A stretch of DNA of 10,115 bases from Alphaproteobacteria bacterium UBA3650. GTDB taxonomy: Bacteria > Pseudomonadota > Alphaproteobacteria > CAAHEQ01 > UBA3637. The stretch covers positions 1 through 10,115 of the forward strand of contig DFKH01000127.1 of NCBI GenBank assembly GCA_002373815.1, written 5' to 3'. The notes below the pieces were generated by a model. That model was given only the letters and a program-made list of their open reading frames with translations. It did no database searches and was not told where the DNA came from. Each line of letters starts with the position of its first letter. Positions within the stretch are counted from its first letter, which is position 1. Below are positions 6,162 through 10,115 of this stretch, in pieces. A program made the translations under genes and the position numbers.

Positions 6162-6584
6162 ATGTTACAACCAAAAAGAACAAAATTCCGCAAAGGATTT
6201 AAAGGCCGTATTCACGGTGAAGCTAAATCCGCTACAACGCTGGATTATGGAACATTCGGTTTGAAGGCATTGGAACCTTGCCGTATGACCGCTCGTCAAA
6301 TTGAAGCCGCTCGTCGTGCTATTTCGCACGCCATGAAGCGTCAAGGACGTATGTGGATTCGCGTGTTCCCAGATGTACCTGTTTCCAAAAAACCACCTGA
6401 AGTGCGTCAAGGTAAAGGTAAGGGATCCGTTGAATTTTGGGTCGTCCGTGTGAAACCAGGTCGTGTTTTGTTTGAATGTGACGGTGTAAGCGAGGAAACC
6501 GCGCGTGAAGCTATGCGCTTGGCCTCGGTCAAACTGCCAATCAAAACAAGATTTTTGGCCAGAACAGCAGATGAAGAGGTGTAA
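6162..6584 (+). CDS. rplP: 50S ribosomal protein L16
   Basis: L16 is a late-assembling protein near the A site that positions the elbow of aminoacyl-tRNA and organises 23S helices 38 and 42. The 140 residues are normal length. Family markers: MLQPKRTKFRKGFKGRIHG, the TARQIEAARRAISHAMKRQG helix, WIRVFPDVPVSKKP, and VRQGKGKGSVEFWVVRVKPGRVLFE. Arg82, in the loop before GKGKG, corresponds to E. coli Arg81, the residue hydroxylated by the RoxA/YcfD oxygenase, so the modifiable residue is kept; the next residue is Gln rather than the usual Met. A GGAGAGG stretch directly follows the rpsC stop and serves as Shine-Dalgarno. Confidence 0.98.
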   Translation: MLQPKRTKFRKGFKGRIHGEAKSATTLDYGTFGLKALEPCRMTARQIEAARRAISHAMKRQGRMWIRVFPDVPVSKKPPEVRQGKGKGSVEFWVVRVKPGRVLFECDGVSEETAREAMRLASVKLPIKTRFLARTADEEV

Positions 6585-6586
6585 TT

Positions 6587-6796
6587 ATGACAATGACAAA
6601 GTTTAAAGATATCAAAGGGAAATCCGCTGCCGATTTAAAGGCAAAGGAAATTGAGCTCAAAAAAGAAGCCATGAATTTGCGTTTCCAAAAAGCTCAAGGT
6701 GCTTTGAAAAACACAGCTCGCTGTCGCCAAGTGCGCCGTGAGATTGCGCAAATCAAAACTGCGGCCTCTCAAACCGCTGCAAAGAAAGGAAAATAA
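6587..6796 (+). CDS. rpmC: 50S ribosomal protein L29
   Basis: L29 is a small two-helix protein beside L23 at the tunnel exit and part of the surface used by trigger factor and SRP. The 69-residue product shows SAADLKAKEIELKKEAMNLRFQKAQGALKNTARCRQVRREIAQIKT, the family pattern of two antiparallel helices, followed by a short Ala/Lys-rich end. Two in-frame ATGs are candidates (6587 and 6593); GAGGTG at 6576-6581 gives spacings of 5 and 11 nt respectively, so the true start may be either. The gene begins 2 nt after rplP and is followed by rpsQ after 3 nt. Confidence 0.96.
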   Translation: MTMTKFKDIKGKSAADLKAKEIELKKEAMNLRFQKAQGALKNTARCRQVRREIAQIKTAASQTAAKKGK

Positions 6797-6799
6797 ACC

Positions 6800-7033
6800 A
6801 TGCCAAAACGTGTTTTACAAGGTGTTGTGGTCAGCACAAAAATGGATAAATCCGTTGTCGTTCGTGTGGAACGTCGTGTGATGGATCCTGTGTATAAGAA
6901 ATACGTCAAACGCAGTAAAAAATATACTGCGCATGATGAAAAAAATCTGTGCAATGTCGGTGATGTGGTGCAGATTATTGAATGCCGCCCAATTTCCAAG
7001 ACTAAAACTTGGGAAGTTGTGACGGAAAAATAA
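6800..7033 (+). CDS. rpsQ: 30S ribosomal protein S17
   Basis: S17 is a primary 16S rRNA-binding protein in the 30S body with an OB fold. The 77 residues carry the expected strands: RVLQGVVVSTKMDKSVVVRVERRVMDPVYKKYVKRSKKYTAHDE, NVGDVVQIIECRPISKTKTWEVV. The RPISKTK motif near the C-terminus is the family signature. AAAGGA (6785-6790), inside the end of rpmC, is the Shine-Dalgarno, 9 nt from ATG. It is followed by the longest intergenic gap of the window, 23 nt, before rplN, the position of the spc operon boundary in E. coli. Confidence 0.97.
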   Translation: MPKRVLQGVVVSTKMDKSVVVRVERRVMDPVYKKYVKRSKKYTAHDEKNLCNVGDVVQIIECRPISKTKTWEVVTEK

Positions 7034-7044
7034 CTGAATCAAGA

Positions 7045-7049
7045 AAGGA
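7045..7049 (+). promoter_or_regulatory. Shine-Dalgarno deciding the rplN start
   Basis: AAGGA in the 23-nt rpsQ-rplN gap, 7 nt before ATG 7057. It supports the short L14 start that matches the family N-terminus over the in-frame ATG at 7009 within rpsQ. Confidence 0.8.
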
Positions 7050-7056
7050 AAACAAC

Positions 7057-7425
7057 ATGATTCAAGTAGAAACAAACCTTGAAGTAGCTGATAACTCCGG
7101 TGCCCGGAAAGTTCAGTGCATTAAGGTCATTGGCGGTGCCAAACGTCGCTACGCTACCGTCGGAGATGTGATTATCGTTTCCGTCAAGGAAGCTGTGCCG
7201 CATGGCAAAGTCAAAGAAGGTGAAGTGCAACGCGCTTTGATCGTTCGTACGAAAAAGGAAATTCGTCGTGAAGACGGATCTGCTATTCGTTTCGATAACA
7301 ACGCTGTTGTGCTTGTTGATAAACAAGGTGAGCCGATTGGAACTCGTATCTTTGGGCCAGTGACACGTGAATTGCGTGCTGGTGGCTTTATCAAAGTGAT
7401 GTCCTTGGCTCCGGAGGTTTTGTAA
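7057..7425 (+). CDS. rplN: 50S ribosomal protein L14
   Basis: L14 binds 23S rRNA near the factor-binding site, forms intersubunit bridge B8 with 16S helix 14, and is the docking site of the silencing factor RsfS. The start is placed at 7057, giving 122 residues (usual length 122-123) beginning MIQVETNLEVADNSGARKVQCIKVIGG. The frame stays open to an ATG at 7009 inside rpsQ, but that would add 16 residues with no family similarity; AAGGA at 7045-7049 supports 7057. Other landmarks: GDVIIVSVKEAVPHGKVKEGEV, RTKKEIRREDGSAIRFDNNAVVLV and GTRIFGPVTRELR. No promoter-like or terminator-like sequence is apparent in the 23 nt upstream. Confidence 0.98.
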   Translation: MIQVETNLEVADNSGARKVQCIKVIGGAKRRYATVGDVIIVSVKEAVPHGKVKEGEVQRALIVRTKKEIRREDGSAIRFDNNAVVLVDKQGEPIGTRIFGPVTRELRAGGFIKVMSLAPEVL

Positions 7426-7426
7426 T

Positions 7427-7744
7427 ATGAAACTGAAACTGAAAAAAGGCGATAAAGTTATCGTCACAACAGGAAAAGATAAAGGCAAGACCGGTGAAAT
7501 CACAACCGTTTTCCCAAAAGAAAACAAAGTGATCGTTGGGGGAGTGAATATGGTGAAACGTCATACAAAACCATCCCAAGAATCCGCTGGTGGTATCATT
7601 TCCAAAGAAATGCCAATTCATGTGTCCAACGTGGCTTTGGTTGATCCAAAGACAGGAAAAGCCACACGTGTTGGTTATAAAGTCGAAAAAGACGGACATA
7701 AGGTACGTGTTGCCAAAAAGTCCGGTGAAGTCGTTGATAAATAA
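7427..7744 (+). CDS. rplX: 50S ribosomal protein L24
   Basis: L24 initiates assembly of the 50S subunit by binding the 5' region of 23S rRNA and later lies near the tunnel exit. The 105-residue product begins with a clear KOW motif (KKGDKVIVTTGKDKGKTGEI), followed by VIVGGVNMVKRHTKPSQ, GGIISKEMPIHVSNVALVDPKTGKATRVGYKV and a basic end. Length matches the family (about 104). GGAGG (7413-7417) inside rplN is a strong Shine-Dalgarno 9 nt from the ATG, and only one base separates the genes, so coupled translation with rplN is likely. Confidence 0.97.
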   Translation: MKLKLKKGDKVIVTTGKDKGKTGEITTVFPKENKVIVGGVNMVKRHTKPSQESAGGIISKEMPIHVSNVALVDPKTGKATRVGYKVEKDGHKVRVAKKSGEVVDK

Positions 7745-7754
7745 GGAGTGACTC

Positions 7755-8306
7755 ATGGAAACAAGATTGAAAAAATTATATGATGAAGTGATTGCTCCGA
7801 ATTTAGTCAAAGAATTCGGCTACAAGAACAAGATGGAAGTTCCAAAGCTCACAAAGATTGTCTTAAATATGGGCGTCGGTGAAGCTGCTGAGGACAAAAA
7901 GGCGATTGAATTCGCGGTGAAAGATATGGAAGCCATTTCTGGCCAAAAGCCAATTGTGACCCATGCCCGCAAATCCATTTCTACCTTTAAGTTGCGTGAT
8001 GGCATGCCAATTGGTTGCAAAGTCACACTGCGTAAAGAGAAAATGTATGAATTCTTGGATCGCTTTATCACAATGGCTATGCCTCGTATCCGCGACTTCC
8101 GCGGAATTTCTGGTAAGAGCTTTGATGGTCATGGAAATTATGCCATGGGTATTAAAGAACAAATCATCTTCTTGGAAATCAACTATGATGCAGTAGATGC
8201 CATTCGTGGTATGGACATTATTATTTGCACAAGCGCCAAATCAGATAAAGAAGCAAAAGCTTTGTTAGCTGGTTTTGGAATGCCCTTTAAGAAGGAAGGA
8301 AAATAA
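7755..8306 (+). CDS. rplE: 50S ribosomal protein L5
   Basis: L5 binds 5S rRNA with L18 to form the 5S RNP, makes bridge B1b, and touches the P-site tRNA. The 183-residue product has TKIVLNMGVGEA (family signature), QKPIVTHARKSISTFKLRDGMPIGCKVTLR with the tRNA-proximal loop, DRFITMAMPRIRDFRGI, and the C-terminal RGMDIIICTSAKSDKEAKALLAGFGMPF. Two changes stand out against the usual FDGRGNY...IIFPEI segment: His126 replaces Arg (FDGHGNY) and Leu140 replaces Pro (IIFLEI). The AAGGAG Shine-Dalgarno (7743-7748) overlaps the rplX stop. In E. coli the start of this gene contains the S8 repressor-binding hairpin; I could not recognise an equivalent by eye. Confidence 0.98.
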   Translation: METRLKKLYDEVIAPNLVKEFGYKNKMEVPKLTKIVLNMGVGEAAEDKKAIEFAVKDMEAISGQKPIVTHARKSISTFKLRDGMPIGCKVTLRKEKMYEFLDRFITMAMPRIRDFRGISGKSFDGHGNYAMGIKEQIIFLEINYDAVDAIRGMDIIICTSAKSDKEAKALLAGFGMPFKKEGK

Positions 8307-8308
8307 GC

Positions 8309-8614
8309 ATGGCAAAATTAAGTCAAATTAATCGTAATAAAAAGCGTGAAAAGACCGTCAAAAAATATGCCGGTAAACGTGAAGCTTTGAAAAAGGTGAT
8401 TAAATCCAAAGAATCTTCTCCAGAAGAAGTCTTTGAAGCCTCAATCAAACTGGCAAGATTGCCACGCAATTCGTCCAAAGTTCGTTTGCATAACCGCTGC
8501 GAATTAACAGGGCGTTCAAAAGGTTATTACAGAAAATTAAAACTCAGCCGTATTCAACTGCGTAAATTGTCCAGCGAAGGACAAGTACCCGGTATGACAA
8601 AGTCGAGCTGGTAA
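8309..8614 (+). CDS. rpsN: 30S ribosomal protein S14, zinc-independent form
   Basis: S14 is a 30S head protein assembled late beside S3 and S10. At 101 residues with no CxxC pairs (a single Cys in NRCELTGRSKGYYRK), it is the long zinc-free (C-minus) type found in most proteobacteria rather than the ~61-residue zinc-binding form. Landmarks: RNKKREK at the start, LARLPRNSSKVRLHNRCELTG in the middle, and the final KLKLSRIQLRKLSSEGQVPGMTKSSW, which ends with the conserved SSW. A purine-rich AAGGAAGGA (8292-8300) in the rplE end provides the Shine-Dalgarno; the gap to rplE is 2 nt. Confidence 0.98.
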   Translation: MAKLSQINRNKKREKTVKKYAGKREALKKVIKSKESSPEEVFEASIKLARLPRNSSKVRLHNRCELTGRSKGYYRKLKLSRIQLRKLSSEGQVPGMTKSSW

Positions 8615-8626
8615 GGAGAAGAAAAC

Positions 8627-9025
8627 ATGTCTATGACAGATCCTTTGGGCGATATGCTGACCCGTTTACGTAACGGTGGCATGGCCAAAAAAGAAAGCGT
8701 AACAGTTCCTGCTTCTAACCTGCGTGCAAACGTGTTGGAAGTGTTAAAACGGGAAGGTTACATTCGTGGCTTTGAAAAAGTGAATGTCCGTGCGGGCATT
8801 GATGAATTCAAAGTGGAATTGAAATACCATGAAGGCGCTCCGGTGATTAAAGAAATCGAACGTGTTTCTACACCAGGTCGTCGCGTGTATTCCAAAGTAA
8901 AAGATTTACCCAAGTTCTATAATGGTTTGGGCATCTATGTGTTGTCAACCCCGTCAGGCGTGATGTCTGACCATGAAGCTCGTCAAGCCAATTTGGGTGG
9001 CGAAGTTTTATGTAAGGTGTTCTAA
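8627..9025 (+). CDS. rpsH: 30S ribosomal protein S8
   Basis: S8 binds the central domain of 16S rRNA and is essential for assembly of the 30S platform; in E. coli it also represses spc operon translation. The 132 residues show MSMTDPLGDMLTRLRNGGMAKKESVTVPASNL at the start and the C-terminal RNA-binding half RVSTPGRRVYSKVKDLPKFYNGLGIYVLSTPSGVMSDHEARQANLGGEVLCKVF, in the style of alphaproteobacterial S8. There are two nearby in-frame ATGs (codons 1 and 3); AAGGAG (8613-8618) at 8 nt favours the first, which is also the family start. Its stop TAA is embedded in the AAGGAGG used by rplF. Confidence 0.98.
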   Translation: MSMTDPLGDMLTRLRNGGMAKKESVTVPASNLRANVLEVLKREGYIRGFEKVNVRAGIDEFKVELKYHEGAPVIKEIERVSTPGRRVYSKVKDLPKFYNGLGIYVLSTPSGVMSDHEARQANLGGEVLCKVF

Positions 9026-9030
9026 GGAGG
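9024..9030 (+). promoter_or_regulatory. Perfect Shine-Dalgarno deciding the rplF start
   Basis: AAGGAGG overlaps the rpsH TAA stop and lies 8 nt before ATG 9039. It sets the L6 start and excludes the in-frame ATG at 8973 within rpsH. Confidence 0.88.
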
Positions 9031-9038
9031 AAAGACAA

Positions 9039-9572
9039 ATGTCAAGAATCGGAAAACATCCTGTAAAATTGGTTGACGGCGTGAGCGCCAACATTACAGA
9101 CAATGAAATTGTCGTCAAAGGTAAATTGGGCGAATTAAAAACACACATTCCTGCCGGTGTTTCCGTCACAATGGAAAACGGGGAAATTGTTGTGAAACCA
9201 TTACACAATAGCAAGGAAGCCAAAGCTTTGTGGGGAACAGTGCGTCAAAACATTGAAAACCTCATGAAAGGTGTGACCGAAGGTTTCAAAAAAGATTTGG
9301 AATTGATCGGTGTCGGTTATCGTGCGCAGGTGTCAGGCCAAAAGTTAAAATTGGTCTTGGGCTTCAGTCATGATATCGACTATGACTTGCCACAAGGTGT
9401 GACAGCAACTGTAACAGATCAAACAAAATTGACATTATCTGGTATGGATAAACAATTGGTCGGTCAAGTGGCTGCTGAAATTCGTTCCTATCGTGAACCA
9501 GAACCTTACAAGGGGAAAGGTGTCAAATATGCCGACGAAACGATTTTACGTAAAGACGGTAAGAAGAAATAA
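9039..9572 (+). CDS. rplF: 50S ribosomal protein L6
   Basis: L6 stabilises the sarcin-ricin loop region near the factor-binding site of the 50S subunit. The start at 9039 gives 177 residues (usual 175-180) beginning MSRIGKHPVKL; a perfect AAGGAGG lies 8 nt upstream (9024-9030). The frame is open to an ATG at 8973 inside rpsH, rejected because those 22 residues resemble nothing in L6. Two repeated alpha/beta domains are visible: the first with IVVKGKLGEL and MENGEIVVKP, the second with LELIGVGYRAQVSGQKLKLVLGFSH. The C-terminus has the signature EPEPYKGKGVKYADE followed by a basic RKDGKKK end. Confidence 0.98.
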   Translation: MSRIGKHPVKLVDGVSANITDNEIVVKGKLGELKTHIPAGVSVTMENGEIVVKPLHNSKEAKALWGTVRQNIENLMKGVTEGFKKDLELIGVGYRAQVSGQKLKLVLGFSHDIDYDLPQGVTATVTDQTKLTLSGMDKQLVGQVAAEIRSYREPEPYKGKGVKYADETILRKDGKKK

Positions 9573-9584
9573 GGGGAATCGAAA

Positions 9585-9935
9585 ATGAAAAAACAAACAA
9601 CATTTGATAGAAGAAAAGCGCGTGTGCGTTTTGATTTGAAGAAAAAGGCTGACGGCCGCGTACGGTTGTCCGTCTATCGTTCGGAAAAGAACATTTACGC
9701 GCAAATCATTGATGATAATAACCAAAAAACTTTGGTCAGTGCTTCTTCCAAAGAAAAAGGTTTCAAAGAAAAAGGCTCAACATTGGCTGGCGCAAAAGCC
9801 GTCGGTGCTGCTGTTGCTGAAAAAGCTTTGAAAGCTGGTATCAAGGAAGTCGCTTTTGATCGTGGTGGCTATCAATTCCATGGCCGTATTAAAGCCTTGG
9901 CTGATGGCGCTCGTGAAGCTGGTTTGGTCTTTTAA
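9585..9935 (+). CDS. rplR: 50S ribosomal protein L18
   Basis: L18 binds 5S rRNA and, with L5, delivers it to the central protuberance of the 50S subunit. The 116 residues match the family. The basic N-terminus (FDRRKARVRFDLKKKADGRVRLSVYRSEKNIYAQIIDD) is the RNA-binding arm and first strand; the remainder shows TLVSASSKEK, GAKAVGAAVAEKALKAGIKEVAFDRGGYQFHGRIKALADGAREAGLVF, including the conserved FDRGGYxxHGR motif. Its Shine-Dalgarno is AAGGGGA right at the rplF stop. rpsE follows after 13 nt. Confidence 0.98.
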   Translation: MKKQTTFDRRKARVRFDLKKKADGRVRLSVYRSEKNIYAQIIDDNNQKTLVSASSKEKGFKEKGSTLAGAKAVGAAVAEKALKAGIKEVAFDRGGYQFHGRIKALADGAREAGLVF

Positions 9936-9948
9936 GTAGGAGTGTAAG

Positions 9949-10115
9949 ATGACAGAAGAAATCATTGAAAAAGAAGAAAAACAAACAAAGAAACGCGCTC
10001 CTAAAAAGGATCGGGCTCCCCGCGAAGATAAGACAATGGATGAATTTGTCGATCGCGTGGTGCACATCAATCGTGTTTCCAAAACAGTGAAAGGCGGACG
10101 GAATATGTCCTTTGC
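9949..10115 (+). CDS. rpsE: 30S ribosomal protein S5, 3'-truncated by window edge
   Basis: S5 lies at the mRNA entry side of the 30S body; with S4 it tunes decoding fidelity. Only the first 55 codons are present. The start is ATG at 9949 with AGGAG at 9938-9942. About 30 residues rich in Glu, Lys and Arg come first (MTEEIIEKEEKQTKKRAPKK...), then FVDRVVHINRVSKTVKGGRNMSFA, which matches the start of the conserved S5 double-stranded-RNA-binding-like domain (NRVSKTVKGGR). The charged lead is longer than the E. coli N-terminus, as remembered for other alphaproteobacteria. RNM after GG replaces the more usual RRF/RIF. The rest of the gene, and probably rpmD, rplO and secY, lie beyond the window. 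Confidence 0.96.
   Translation, partial: MTEEIIEKEEKQTKKRAPKKDRAPREDKTMDEFVDRVVHINRVSKTVKGGRNMSF

Noticed and set aside
7746..7754. Small palindrome GAGTGACTC before rplE as a regulatory hairpin or S8 site
   Set aside because: Arms of four bases with a one-base centre cannot form a useful hairpin, and half of it is simply the Shine-Dalgarno region.
7039..7810. Antisense open frames opposite rplN, rplX and the rplE start
   Set aside because: Phe/Ser-rich products without family features, crossing real gene boundaries; shadows of the sense codons.
1..10115. A new accessory or defence system, mobile element, CRISPR array, tRNA or terminator
   Set aside because: Nearly every base is accounted for by 20 collinear housekeeping genes; gaps do not exceed 23 nt and no insertion, repeat array or stem-loop with a T-run was seen.

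Overview
The window lies inside one long, gap-free ribosomal-protein gene cluster, all on the + strand: the 3' end of the str region followed by the S10 region and most of the spc region. Gene order is fusA (5' end cut by the window), rpsJ, rplC, rplD, rplW, rplB, rpsS, rplV, rpsC, rplP, rpmC, rpsQ, rplN, rplX, rplE, rpsN, rpsH, rplF, rplR, rpsE (3' end cut). All 18 internal genes are intact. Every readable start is ATG, every readable stop is TAA, and gaps between genes run from a 1-nt overlap to 23 nt. There is no intergenic stretch long enough to hold a leader, promoter or terminator of its own.

The sequence suggests an alphaproteobacterium. The protein sequences resemble alphaproteobacterial versions as I remember them: EF-G has the shortened linker between switch I and DTPGH; L2 carries the DVPAVVERLEYDPNRTAF / YEDGELSYILAPQRL type core; S14 is the zinc-free ~101-residue form; L3 and L22 have long C-terminal tails. 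Base composition is moderate to AT-leaning by eye (not counted), with Leu as TTG/TTA and Thr as ACA, unlike the GC-rich free-living members. That fits a host-associated or reduced-genome lineage. Assignment below class is not supportable from this window.

The genes act together. EF-G drives ribosome translocation. The 19 r-proteins belong to both subunits: L2, L3, L4, L22 and L23 around the peptidyl transferase centre and exit tunnel; S3, S10, S14 and S19 in the 30S head; S5, S8 and S17 in the 30S body; L5 and L18 on 5S rRNA. Two TAATG stop/start overlaps and many 1-3 nt gaps point to translational coupling.

I found no undescribed system, mobile element, CRISPR array or RNA gene. The second-look items are departures from the usual pattern within a conserved locus: tuf is absent between fusA and rpsJ; there is no room for an S10 leader or spc promoter; the usual PrmB-methylated glutamine of L3 is Glu; L2 has a three-residue contraction beside its HPHGG motif; and the L22 tunnel hairpin has lost several arginines. 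Family comparisons are from memory, not from alignments.
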